The notes beneath the pieces were generated by a model that ran no database searches, had not been told where the DNA came from, and saw only the letters and a list, made by a program, of their open reading frames with translations. Positions 10,204 to 19,393 of a stretch of 43,718 bases of DNA are shown piece after piece. Made by a program: the position numbers and the translations under genes. The stretch comes from Verrucomicrobiota bacterium (GTDB lineage Bacteria > Verrucomicrobiota > Verrucomicrobiia > Limisphaerales > SIBE01): contig JACPRI010000023.1 of the NCBI GenBank assembly GCA_016190065.1, forward strand, positions 1 to 43,718, read 5' to 3'. Each line of letters begins with the position of its first letter. Position 1 is the first letter of the stretch.

Positions 10204-10493
10204 AAGTTCTCAACCCACTGAAGGCCCCCTTTGGCAAAGGTAAGTTCTCCCGCGTAAAGAACGTCACCTACCGCCAGTGGGAAGACGCTTTCGAAGTTGA
10301 GTTCGACGATGGCCTCTCCTTCCTGGAACCGCACGGGACGATACGAAAAGCCAACAAGATTGCCCCCAAGGCCGTGGTGGAGCGTGTGGCCTTGGACGAA
10401 GAACTGCGTCACGGCTTCCTTGTTCGCTACGAAAACGGACAAATAGCCGAAGTCTCTTGGTCTTTCATCCGCGAACTGCCTCCAGGGAAATGA
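10200..10493 (+). CDS. DUF2442-like small protein
   Basis: VKNVTYRQWEDAFEVEFDDGLSFLEPHGTIRKANKIAPKAVVERVALDEELRHGFLVRYENGQIAEVSW; DUF2442-like, paired with the DUF4160-like gene. Confidence 0.65.
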   Translation: MKVLNPLKAPFGKGKFSRVKNVTYRQWEDAFEVEFDDGLSFLEPHGTIRKANKIAPKAVVERVALDEELRHGFLVRYENGQIAEVSWSFIRELPPGK

Positions 10494-10605
10494 AAGGCGA
10501 TTAGGAGGAGCCAGCATGTCACTCGGCCGACATTTCCCTGACTGCCGCAGCCTTCATTTTCCTCCTGTTCTCCTTTGAAGAAGTGTGTAATGTTTCTTCT
10601 AAATC

Positions 10606-12069
10606 ATGAGCTGCCAATGCACGGGACCCAACGGGCCTGAAACCCGGCCGACTTCGCGCCGCGAATTCCTGCGCCGGAGCGGATGCGGATTCGGGATGCT
10701 GGCGCTGACTTCCCTGCTGGATGCCGAAGGTTTGCTCGCCGGCAACACGCCATCGACCAAAGTGGCGCCGGTCAATCCGCTGCTGCCCAGGCCGCCGCAT
10801 TTCCCGACCAAAGCCAAGAACGTCATTTTCCTCTTCATGTCCGGCGGGCCGAGCCACGTCGATCTGTTCGATCTGAAGCCGGACTTGATTCGGCTCGCCG
10901 GCCAGCCGATTCCCGAATCGTTCGGCACGTTCAAAACGCGGCGAGCCGTGGCCAAAAACAAACTCATGCCGCCGGTGCGCCCGTTCCGAAAGCACGGCCA
11001 ATGCGGGATGGAGGTATCGGATTTCCTCCCGCACATCGCCGGCTGCGTGGATGATATTTGCCTCTTGCGCGGCTGCTATGGCGATAGTGTCACGCATCCG
11101 GAGTCCGTCTATTTGATGAACACCGGTTCGATTCTGATGGGCCGTCCGAGTCTCGGCGCGTGGGCGACTTACGGGTTGGGCACGGAAAACCAGAACATGC
11201 CTGCGTTCGTCGTGATGCCGGACCCGAGCGGCTGGGTCAAAGGCGGGGCGCCCGCCTGGGGCAATGGTTACATGCCCGCTGTGTTTCAAGGCACAATTCT
11301 GCGCGGCGGCGAATCGCCGATTCTGCATCTCAATACTCCCCAAGGCATCAGCACGGCCCAACAGCAGGCCACGGTCGATTTCATCAATCAACTCAATCGC
11401 GAGGACCTGCGGCCCGGGGAGGAACAATCGGAATTGGCCGCGCGCATCTCGGCGTACGAACTGGCGTTTCGCATGCAGGCCCACGCGCCGGAAGTCGTCA
11501 ATGTTTCCCGCGAGAGCGAGGCGACCAAAAAACTTTACGGCCTGGACAATAAGACCACGGCTGAATTCGGGCTTCGCTGCCTGTTGGCGCGGCGGATGAT
11601 CGAGCGCGGCGTTCGGTTCGTCGAACTTTATTGCGGCGACACCAACGGCTGGGACGGCCATTCTGCCGTCGAGGACAATCACGCCAAACTGTGCGCGCAA
11701 AGTGATCTTCCCGTGGCCGGGCTGCTGAAAGATTTGAGATCGCGCGGGCTGCTGGACTCCACGGTCGTTATCTGGGGTGGGGAATTCGGCCGTATGCCCA
11801 TGAGCGAAGGATCGGATGGCCGCGATCATAATCCGCATGGTTTCTGCATGTGGCTGGCCGGTGGCGGCGTGAAAGGAGGCCAGGTTATCGGTGCGACCGA
11901 TGCCGTGGGCCTGCGCGCCGAGCACGAGAAAACTCACGTCCACGATATCCACGCGACGATTCTGCACCTCCTCGGACTCGACCACACGCGCCTGACGTTC
12001 CGCCACAATGGGCGCGACGAAAGGCTGACCGATGTCGCGGGCGATGTCATCACCAAAGCGATTGCTTGA
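10606..12069 (+). CDS. DUF1501 domain (sulfatase-fold) protein
   Basis: TSRREFLRRSGCGFGMLALTSLL, NVIFLFMSGGPSHVDLFDLKPDL, VVIWGGEFGRMPMSEGSDGRDHNPHGFCMWLAGGGVKGG. Confidence 0.93.
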   Translation: MSCQCTGPNGPETRPTSRREFLRRSGCGFGMLALTSLLDAEGLLAGNTPSTKVAPVNPLLPRPPHFPTKAKNVIFLFMSGGPSHVDLFDLKPDLIRLAGQPIPESFGTFKTRRAVAKNKLMPPVRPFRKHGQCGMEVSDFLPHIAGCVDDICLLRGCYGDSVTHPESVYLMNTGSILMGRPSLGAWATYGLGTENQNMPAFVVMPDPSGWVKGGAPAWGNGYMPAVFQGTILRGGESPILHLNTPQGISTAQQQATVDFINQLNREDLRPGEEQSELAARISAYELAFRMQAHAPEVVNVSRESEATKKLYGLDNKTTAEFGLRCLLARRMIERGVRFVELYCGDTNGWDGHSAVEDNHAKLCAQSDLPVAGLLKDLRSRGLLDSTVVIWGGEFGRMPMSEGSDGRDHNPHGFCMWLAGGGVKGGQVIGATDAVGLRAEHEKTHVHDIHATILHLLGLDHTRLTFRHNGRDERLTDVAGDVITKAIA

Positions 12070-12097
12070 TTAGCGATCAGGTCTGCTTCCCCGTAAC

Positions 12098-12221
12098 GCA
12101 GAGTTGCACTCTGCTGTATCGCCGATTTTCAATCGGCAGCGCTCTGACAGATCCCAGCGCGTTCTGGCTTGTCCAGAGCTAGCGGAATGCAATTCCGCGA
12201 TACGGCAGATTGCAAATCTGC
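12098..12221. repeat. Cluster of four perfect 17-nt hairpins (7-bp stem, 3-nt loop) in two inverted pairs
   Basis: GCAGAGT-TGC-ACTCTGC (12098-12114), GCCGATT-TTC-AATCGGC (12121-12137), GCGGAAT-GCA-ATTCCGC (12182-12198), GCAGATT-GCA-AATCTGC (12205-12221); spacers tgtatc and gatacg are near reverse complements. Confidence 0.95.
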
Positions 12222-12231
12222 GCTACTCCGA

Positions 12232-14163
12232 ATGGCCACAATTAAGCTTGAAATGCGAACTGCGCGGTCACTTGCCTGGTTGATGCTCGGCGTCGCTTCA
12301 ATGGCTGGCCTCAAAGCCAGCGTCTATTCGCCTCGCGTCCTTTCTCCACACGTAGCCGACACTTACAGTCTCAAAACTTTCGCCGAATTCCATCGCTGGC
12401 GCGATTTGAACGGCGACGCGAAAGTCTATGAAATCTTCCAATACCTGATCGATCCGCGCACGGGAATTTACCCGATGGGCGTTCCGGCATGGGAGGGCGA
12501 CGAGGAGATGTCCGAGTTCGCCGCCGTTCGCGAACCGATCAAAATGCTCAACGTTTATCCCATCGGCCATTGCGGAACGCTCGGACCGACGATGGCGGGC
12601 ATCATGCAAGGGATGGGGATCGGTCCGGCGCGGACGCTCATCCTTCCGGCATGGAATCACGTGGCGTCCGAGGTTTTTTACGACGCCCGGTGGCATTACC
12701 TGGACCTCGATGTCCGCGCGATTTTCCGGCGCGCGGATGGCTCGCTCGCCTCGATGGCGGAAGCTCAGCAGGACGCCTCGCTCTGGAATAGGCCGAACAG
12801 CCCGGATTTCTTTCCGCTCGATGCGCTGCCCACAGTGAGAGCGGTGTACCAAAAAACCGCGGTGAGGCATTATTACGGCCATCCGAGCGGCGGGCACACG
12901 ATGGATTTCGTGTTGCGCCAGGGCGAGACCTTCACTCGCTGGTGGAAGCCGCAAGGCGGCCGGTGGAACCACCATTCCTCGTACGGGGCTGAACCCTTTC
13001 CGAGAACCCTGATCCAGCAGGAGCCGCGCGGGCCGAAGTGCAAGCACGCCAGTTTCACGGTTCACGCCCACGGCAATGGCCAGTTCGTTTATCGGCCAAA
13101 TCTGACTTCCAAGTCCACGGACTTTGAAGACGGCGTTTACTCCTCTCAAAACCTTGCGCCAAGTTCGACGGGGTTGACTCTGCGGGGCAGGGGAGAGGGG
13201 CACGCCATTTTTGAGGTTCGAACACCTTATGTGATCGCCCCGCTGGTCGGGAATCTCGATGCCGCTTCGGATGACCGGGAAGCGTCGGTGGTTCGGGTCG
13301 ATGCCGACGAAGCGACCGTTTCTCTGTCGATGGACAACGGCCTCACTTGGAAAGAACTGGGTCCGGCCAATGGCACGCACGACCTGACACGCCACGTCAG
13401 CGGTACCTACGGTTATTTGCTCAAGCTGGCCTTGCGTGGCGAGCCGAATACAGCCCTCGTGCGCTCAATCGAAATGACGACGTGGGTCCAGGTGCATCCC
13501 GCTTCGTTGCCTTCGCTTCGGAAAGGAAGGAACGAAATGCGCCTGATCACTGGCGATCACCACGGACTGCAAACACGCGTGTTGGAAATCCGTCCTAGCG
13601 CGGCGCGGGCGGACGAATTCGTGAGACACCTGGCCGAGCCGCCCAAGGACTACGATCCGGCGCGGCGCACGAGCCGGGTGCGCGGAACCATGACCGCGAA
13701 GGTGCAGGCGCCTCCAGGGTCAAAGATCGCCTGGTTCTCCGTCGGGGCGAGCTTCACGACTCACCAGCGCGAAGCTGCGCTGAACACGCGCAACACGATG
13801 GCCTACGCCGCGGAAGCTTCGGAACAGTTTGAACAAATCTACCGTTCTGAAATCCCCGCTGACCAAGATCACTGGCACTTCAACGTGGATCGCGAAGTAA
13901 AGCTCCAGAAACCCGCGGGCTCGGTTCTCGTCCGATACGTCGGCGATCCCGGTCTGAACAACCTCCGCATTTACGCGCATTGTCTGGAGGATCGCGCAAA
14001 CGCCGCGACGTCTGTCACCGCAACCCATGTCTGGATCGAGAACGGATTGCGCAAGAGCAAAACCGTGACGTGCGACCCGGGCGCGGCCTACGTGATTGAA
14101 ACGGAATCCGACCCGGTCGATGAATCAATTTCTCTCGCGATCTCCAGCGTTCTCCGACGCTGA
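12232..14163 (+). CDS. Exported protein with transglutaminase-like catalytic core
   Basis: YPIGHCGTLGPTMAGIMQGMGIGPARTLILPAWNHVASEVFYDARWHYLDLDVRAIF: Cys/His/Asp in transglutaminase-like order. The ORF upstream of 12232 is translated repeat. Confidence 0.6.
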   Translation: MATIKLEMRTARSLAWLMLGVASMAGLKASVYSPRVLSPHVADTYSLKTFAEFHRWRDLNGDAKVYEIFQYLIDPRTGIYPMGVPAWEGDEEMSEFAAVREPIKMLNVYPIGHCGTLGPTMAGIMQGMGIGPARTLILPAWNHVASEVFYDARWHYLDLDVRAIFRRADGSLASMAEAQQDASLWNRPNSPDFFPLDALPTVRAVYQKTAVRHYYGHPSGGHTMDFVLRQGETFTRWWKPQGGRWNHHSSYGAEPFPRTLIQQEPRGPKCKHASFTVHAHGNGQFVYRPNLTSKSTDFEDGVYSSQNLAPSSTGLTLRGRGEGHAIFEVRTPYVIAPLVGNLDAASDDREASVVRVDADEATVSLSMDNGLTWKELGPANGTHDLTRHVSGTYGYLLKLALRGEPNTALVRSIEMTTWVQVHPASLPSLRKGRNEMRLITGDHHGLQTRVLEIRPSAARADEFVRHLAEPPKDYDPARRTSRVRGTMTAKVQAPPGSKIAWFSVGASFTTHQREAALNTRNTMAYAAEASEQFEQIYRSEIPADQDHWHFNVDREVKLQKPAGSVLVRYVGDPGLNNLRIYAHCLEDRANAATSVTATHVWIENGLRKSKTVTCDPGAAYVIETESDPVDESISLAISSVLRR

Positions 14164-14218
14164 GCCTTCCAGATTTCCCATTGACCTTGGTTTCATCGCA
14201 GCGATACGATTCGCCATC

Positions 14219-15256
14219 ATGAAACCACTAGCCCATCTCCATCGTTTTTCAACCTCCATGGCGCTACCGCTTTTCGTGGCTCTGGGCGGTTTCTGCGCCC
14301 TTGCCGCGGAAAGCAAATCCGGCGGCGTGCAAATCACTGAGCAAGACGGAAAGCTGATCATCAAAATCGGCGGCCAGTTTTTCTCCGAATACCACTACAA
14401 GACCTACGGTGAGAAGGAGGTCACGCGGCCATTTTTCTACCCCGTAATCGGACCCGGCGGTGTTCCGATGACCCGGCATTGGCCGATGAAGGACGTTCCA
14501 GACGAAGCTCACGATCATCCTCATCATCGATCCTTGTGGTATGCGCACGGCGATATCAACGGCCACGACTTCTGGGCCGAGAGCGCAAAATCCGGCAAAA
14601 CCGTCCACGTCGCTTTCACGGAAATCAAGTCCGGGCAGGACGTCGGCGTCATCCGAACCCAAAACAAACTCGTGTCCGTGGACGGAAAGACTGTTTGCAC
14701 CGAAGACCGCACGATGCGGATCTACAATCGTCAAAGCGACCGCATGCTGGACTTCGAAATTACCATTAACGCCTCTCAAGGTGACGTGACGTTCGGCGAT
14801 ACCAAAGAAGGAACGATGGCGCTCCGGCTGAATGAATCGATGCGTTTGATTAGGCCGCCAGCCAAGGGTGAAAAGAAGAATCGCCCCGGCGAGGGCCACA
14901 TCGTGAACAGCGAAGGCGTGCGCGATGGCCAGACCTGGGGCAAACGCGCCAAGTGGTGCGATTACTACGGTCCCGTCGATGGCAAAACCGTCGGCGTCGC
15001 CATCTTCGATCACCCGCAGAATCCGCGGCATCCGACATGGTGGCATGTGCGCGACTACGGATTGTTCGCGGCGAACGCCTTTGGCCGCCACGATTTCGAG
15101 AGTTTGCCGGATCGGAAAGCCGGCAACTTGGTGCTTCCGGAAGGCCAGAGCGTGACGTTCCGGTATCGCATCTATTTCCACGAGGGCGACGACAAACAAG
15201 CGAAGGTCGCTGAACATTACGAAGAATACGCGCGAACCAAAGCAGCTCGAAAGTAG
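14219..15256 (+). CDS. DUF6807 (PmoA-family) protein with signal peptide
   Basis: MKPLAHLHRFSTSMALPLFVALGGFCALAAE; YHYKTYGEKEVTRPFFYPVIGPGGVPMTRHWPM..DHPHHRSLWYAHGDINGHDFW. Confidence 0.8.
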   Translation: MKPLAHLHRFSTSMALPLFVALGGFCALAAESKSGGVQITEQDGKLIIKIGGQFFSEYHYKTYGEKEVTRPFFYPVIGPGGVPMTRHWPMKDVPDEAHDHPHHRSLWYAHGDINGHDFWAESAKSGKTVHVAFTEIKSGQDVGVIRTQNKLVSVDGKTVCTEDRTMRIYNRQSDRMLDFEITINASQGDVTFGDTKEGTMALRLNESMRLIRPPAKGEKKNRPGEGHIVNSEGVRDGQTWGKRAKWCDYYGPVDGKTVGVAIFDHPQNPRHPTWWHVRDYGLFAANAFGRHDFESLPDRKAGNLVLPEGQSVTFRYRIYFHEGDDKQAKVAEHYEEYARTKAARK

Positions 15257-15377
15257 GACAGGCATCCTGCCCGCCTCCTCACGTAGCTGAACCGCATCGA
15301 GTCAGATCATGAAACCACGGATGACACGGATGAACACGGATTCGGTCGTTGGGTCAGGCTGGAAGCCTGCCCTACTT
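15253..15377. repeat. Inverted repeat of 7-3-7-type hairpins bracketing an 'accacggatgacacggat' element
   Basis: gtaGGACAGGCATCCTGCCC at the left and TCAGGCTGGAAGCCTGCcctac at the right, in inverse orientation. Confidence 0.65.
15314..15341. repeat. 'CCACGGATGACACGGAT' repeat, half copy
   Basis: accacggatgacacggatgaacacggat; related to the arms of the 16904-16984 inverted repeat. Confidence 0.75.
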
Positions 15378-15431
15378 TGGACCAAATAAATCCGTTGCGA
15401 AACACGTCCAACTACGAACCAACATCAAACC

Positions 15432-16880
15432 ATGAAAAATCTTACGCGTCGCTCCTTCCTGAAGAGTTCCTTGCTCACGGCTACCACGGTCGGTTTTTCC
15501 GCCCGTTCCTGGTCGCAAGTCCCCGGATCCAGTGAAACGATTCGCGTGGCGGTAGTGGGTTTCGGTGGGCGCGGTGGCGACCACATCAACGGCATGCGCA
15601 AGCTCAAAGACAAGCAGGTCCGAATCGTCGCGCTTTGCGACGTGGACCAAACCGTTCTGAGCAAAGGGCTGAGTACTCTGAGCAAGGACGGTGACGTGGC
15701 GGATGGCGTGACGGACATCCGGAAACTTCTTGAGCGAAAGGATATCGATGCCATCACGACGGCCACTCCCAACCATTGGCACGCTCTGGCGACGATCTGG
15801 GCCGTGCAGGCGGGCAAAGACGTGTACGTGGAGAAACCCGTTTGCCACAATGTTTGGGAAGGCCGCCAGATGGTGCTGGCCGCGCGCAAGTATCAGAAGA
15901 TCGTGCAGACTGGCACGCAGAGCCGTTCCAGCCATGGCATCCGGGAGGCCGTCGAATGGGTTCACGCCGGGAACCTCGGCAAGATCCTCGTCGCTCGCGG
16001 GCTCTGCTACAAGCCGCGCGGGAGCATTGGCAAAACGGAAGGCCCGCAAGCAGTGCCGGAGCACATCAATTATGATCTCTGGTGCGGCCCAGCACCCCTT
16101 GATCCCCTCAGACGCAGGCGCCTGCACTACGACTGGCATTGGTTTTGGGATTACGGTTGCGGCGATCTGGGCAACCAGGGCATCCATGAAATGGACCGCG
16201 CCCGCTGGTTCCTTGGCGTGTCGGAATTGTCGCCGCGCGTTTTCAGCTTTGGCGGTCGTTTGGGTTACGAGGACGATGCCGAAACGCCCAACACGCAGGT
16301 TGTTTTCCATGATTACGCAAAGGCACCCCTGATTTTTGAAGTGCGCGGCCTGCCAGAGAAGCAGGGGTCGCGCAACATGGACGCCTTCATGGGCGGCCGA
16401 GTCGCGGCGATTGTCCATTGCGAAGGTGGACACGTGGTCAGCCCGAACTATTCCAGCGCCATCGCTTATGACAAGGACGGCAAAGAACTGAAACGATGGA
16501 GCGGATCGAGCGATCACTATGATAACTTCATCAAAGCGTGCCGGTCCCGCAAACACACCGACCTGAACGCAGACATTCTCGAAGGCTATTTGTCGAGTTC
16601 GCTTTGCCACACCGGCAACGTGTCTTATCGGCTTGGGGCCAAGAAATCGCCGGACGAAGTCCGCGAGAAACTCAAAGGCAACAACGCCGCCCTGGAGACA
16701 TTTGGCCGCATGGCCGAGCATCTCAAAGCCAATGAAGTCGATCTTGATCACGACAAGCTCACCTTTGGCGAGTTCCTCACGATGGACCCAAAGGCGGAGC
16801 GTTTCATTAACAGCCGTGAAGCGGATGCCCTGCTGACAAGGCACTATCGCAGGCCTTACGTGGTCCCGGAGAAAGTCTAA
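15432..16880 (+). CDS. Gfo/Idh/MocA family oxidoreductase with Tat signal
   Basis: MKNLTRRSFLKSSLLTATTVGFSARSWS, IRVAVVGFGGRGGDHINGM, TATPNHWHALATIWAVQAGKDVYVEKPVCHN. Confidence 0.95.
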   Translation: MKNLTRRSFLKSSLLTATTVGFSARSWSQVPGSSETIRVAVVGFGGRGGDHINGMRKLKDKQVRIVALCDVDQTVLSKGLSTLSKDGDVADGVTDIRKLLERKDIDAITTATPNHWHALATIWAVQAGKDVYVEKPVCHNVWEGRQMVLAARKYQKIVQTGTQSRSSHGIREAVEWVHAGNLGKILVARGLCYKPRGSIGKTEGPQAVPEHINYDLWCGPAPLDPLRRRRLHYDWHWFWDYGCGDLGNQGIHEMDRARWFLGVSELSPRVFSFGGRLGYEDDAETPNTQVVFHDYAKAPLIFEVRGLPEKQGSRNMDAFMGGRVAAIVHCEGGHVVSPNYSSAIAYDKDGKELKRWSGSSDHYDNFIKACRSRKHTDLNADILEGYLSSSLCHTGNVSYRLGAKKSPDEVREKLKGNNAALETFGRMAEHLKANEVDLDHDKLTFGEFLTMDPKAERFINSREADALLTRHYRRPYVVPEKV

Positions 16881-16903
16881 GTGAACGCAACTCTCGAATT
16901 CTG

Positions 16904-16984
16904 ACCACGGATGACTCGGATTGACACGGATCAAAGAGGGGCTGGCCGATTCGCTTTATCCGTGTAATCAGTGCCATCCGTGGT
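16904..16984. repeat. Inverted repeat of the 'ccacggatNacacggat' type
   Basis: Arms accacggatgactcggattgacacggat (16904-16931) and atccgtgtaatcagtgccatccgtggt (16958-16984). Confidence 0.85.
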
Positions 16985-17038
16985 TTCCTGAAATCTAATC
17001 TCGCAACGTTCCGAACCCTCAAACCTGGAGATATCAAA

Positions 17039-18472
17039 ATGAAAACACTGTCCCGCCGTAGTTTTATCAAGTCCTCCCTCGTCACAACGGGCGCACTAAG
17101 CCTCTCCGCGCATTCGTGGAAAAATGTCCTGGGCGCCAACGAAGACATCCGCGTCGCCGTCGTCGGCTTCAATGGCCGAGGCGGCAGCCACATCAGTGGA
17201 TTCTCCAATATCCCCGGCGTCCGAATTGCCGCGCTTTGCGATGTGGACAGCAAGGTGTTGGACGCGGCCGTCCAGCGTTTCCAGGGCAAAGGCCAGACTG
17301 TGGAGGGCCAGATCGACGTGCGCCGGTTGCTGGAGAACAAGAATATCGACGTCATCTCGACTGCCACTCCGAACCACTGGCATGCCCTCATTACGATCTG
17401 GGCCTGTCAAGCGGGCAAGGACGTGTATGTGGAAAAACCAATCTCGCACTGCGTCTGGGAAGGCCGGAAGGCCGTCGAGGCGGCGCGGAAATATAGCCGC
17501 ATTGTCCAGGCCGGCACGCAAAGCCGCTCGAACGCGGGCCTCCGAGAAGCTTTGGATTGGGTACGCGCCGGAAATATTGGGAAGATTAAGATCGCGCGCG
17601 GGCTTTGCTACAAGCCGCGTCCGAGCATTGGCAAAGCCGACGGCCCGCAACCGATTCCGCCGTCGGTCAACTATGATCTCTGGTGCGGTCCGGCGGCGAA
17701 CGGCCCGCTCATGCGCAACCGCCTTCATTACGACTGGCATTGGGTTTGGGCTACTGGCAATGGCGACATCGGCAACCAAGGCATCCATCAAATGGACATT
17801 TGCCGCTGGGCGCTGGGCAAACCGGAACTCTCCCCCAAGATCATCAGCGTCGGCGGCCGGCTTGGATATGTCGATGACGGCGAAACTCCCAATACCCAGT
17901 TCGCGGTGCATGATTACGGCGACTCACTCTTGATTTTCGAGGTCCGTGGCTTGCCTGCTGGAACCGGCAAACGGGAGATGGACAAATACCGCACCCAAAG
18001 CGTCGGACACGTGATTGAATGCGAGGGCGGCTATCTTGCGGGCACGACGGCATACGATAAGGACGGAAACACCATTAAAACCTTCAAAGTCCGCGGCGAA
18101 GAAGGGCACTTCGAGAATTTTATCAAGGCAGTCCGAAGCCGGAAGCACACTGACCTGAACGCCGACATCCTCGAAGGCCATTTGTCCAGCGCGTTGTGCC
18201 ACACCTCGAATATCTCTTATCGTTTGGGCAAAGAAGCGAACCCGGAGGCAATCCGCGAAGCGCTCAAGACCGACAAGGCCGCCACAGAATCCTTGGGCCG
18301 CATGGAAGAGCATCTCGCGGCCAATGGAGTCGATCTGAGGAAATCAAAAGCTTCTTTAGGCGCTTTCCTGAGGATGAATGGCAAAACCGAGCGCTTCATC
18401 AACAACCCCGAAGCCGACAAACTGCTGAAGGACAATTACCGCCCGCCGTTCGTCGTTCCGGAAAAGGTTTGA
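17039..18472 (+). CDS. Gfo/Idh/MocA family oxidoreductase with Tat signal (tandem paralogue)
   Basis: MKTLSRRSFIKSSLVTTGALSLSAHSW, IRVAVVGFNGRGGSHISGF, TATPNHWHALITIWACQAGKDVYVEKPISH; collinear with 15432-16880. Confidence 0.95.
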   Translation: MKTLSRRSFIKSSLVTTGALSLSAHSWKNVLGANEDIRVAVVGFNGRGGSHISGFSNIPGVRIAALCDVDSKVLDAAVQRFQGKGQTVEGQIDVRRLLENKNIDVISTATPNHWHALITIWACQAGKDVYVEKPISHCVWEGRKAVEAARKYSRIVQAGTQSRSNAGLREALDWVRAGNIGKIKIARGLCYKPRPSIGKADGPQPIPPSVNYDLWCGPAANGPLMRNRLHYDWHWVWATGNGDIGNQGIHQMDICRWALGKPELSPKIISVGGRLGYVDDGETPNTQFAVHDYGDSLLIFEVRGLPAGTGKREMDKYRTQSVGHVIECEGGYLAGTTAYDKDGNTIKTFKVRGEEGHFENFIKAVRSRKHTDLNADILEGHLSSALCHTSNISYRLGKEANPEAIREALKTDKAATESLGRMEEHLAANGVDLRKSKASLGAFLRMNGKTERFINNPEADKLLKDNYRPPFVVPEKV

Positions 18473-18489
18473 TTTGCAGCGCAGTATCC

Positions 18490-19293
18490 ATGAATTCATT
18501 CATCAAACTCGGCGTGATCTGCGTCTTCTTGTTCGGCGCAGCCACTGGTTTGTCCCAAACTCCACCGGCTGACACCGGCAAAACTTTGCCCGCGCGACCA
18601 CCACTCGGCCTCGGCGGCGGCGCTCTGGTGTTCCACGAAAAGAGCAAGCTCCCTCTGCCTGACGGGTTCAAACTTCTCTACGAGCAGACGTTTGAGAATG
18701 AAACCGCGCTGAAGGACTTTGTGTTCACGGATGCGAAAGCCTGGAAGTTTTCCACGGACGAAAAAAGCTCCGCGCTGGAACTCGTGACCCAAAGCAAATA
18801 CGCCCCCAAGGTTCGGTCGCCGCTGAATATCGCCTTGATCGCGGACAAGGTTTTCGGCGACTTCATTCTCGAAGCCGATCTCATCCAAACCGGGAAAGAA
18901 TACGGCCACCGCGACATGGTCCTGTTCTTCGGTTTCAAAGATCCGGGCAAGTTCTACTACGCGCACATCGCCACGGCAGCCGATCCGAACGCCCACAATA
19001 TTTTCATCGTGAACGACAAGCCTCGGACCAACATCGCCAAAGAAACCACTAAAGGCGTCAACTGGGGTTTGAACGTCTGGCACAAGATCCGCCTCGAACG
19101 AAAACTCTCCGACGGCACGATCAAGGTCTATTTCGACGATCTGACGAAACCGATCATGGTGGCCGAGGACAAAACCTTCGGCGCGGGTTGCATCGGATTC
19201 GGCTCGTTCGACGACACGGGAAAGGTGGATAACATCCGGATTTGGGGTGCGGCGGTGGAGGCGAAGAAGACCGAGTTTTTCACACGGCCTTGA
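18490..19293 (+). CDS. Exported DUF1080-like (concanavalin-type) protein
   Basis: MNSFIKLGVICVFLFGAATGLSQ signal peptide; FGDFILEADLIQTGKEYGHRDMVLFFGFKD..VWHKIRLERKLSDGTIKVYFDDLTKPIM. Confidence 0.72.
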   Translation: MNSFIKLGVICVFLFGAATGLSQTPPADTGKTLPARPPLGLGGGALVFHEKSKLPLPDGFKLLYEQTFENETALKDFVFTDAKAWKFSTDEKSSALELVTQSKYAPKVRSPLNIALIADKVFGDFILEADLIQTGKEYGHRDMVLFFGFKDPGKFYYAHIATAADPNAHNIFIVNDKPRTNIAKETTKGVNWGLNVWHKIRLERKLSDGTIKVYFDDLTKPIMVAEDKTFGAGCIGFGSFDDTGKVDNIRIWGAAVEAKKTEFFTRP

Positions 19294-19393
19294 GGGGCGC
19301 ACGTAATGCGTGAAACGTAAAACGTGATGCCGCGAACTGAACTGCTCGAAGGCCAATTCAATCCGAAGAACTTCCTCGCGGCGTCTTGTGAAC

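Noticed and set aside
10519-12006. 495-aa minus-strand ORF
   Set aside because: Lies antisense to the clear DUF1501 gene 10606-12069; typical shadow ORF in GC-rich coding DNA with no recognisable family.
12098-12221. CRISPR array
   Set aside because: The units are palindromes with differing sequence and 6-nt spacers, not identical repeats with unique spacers; no cas genes recognised.
15372-16934. 520-aa minus-strand ORF
   Set aside because: Antisense shadow of the Gfo/Idh/MocA gene 15432-16880.
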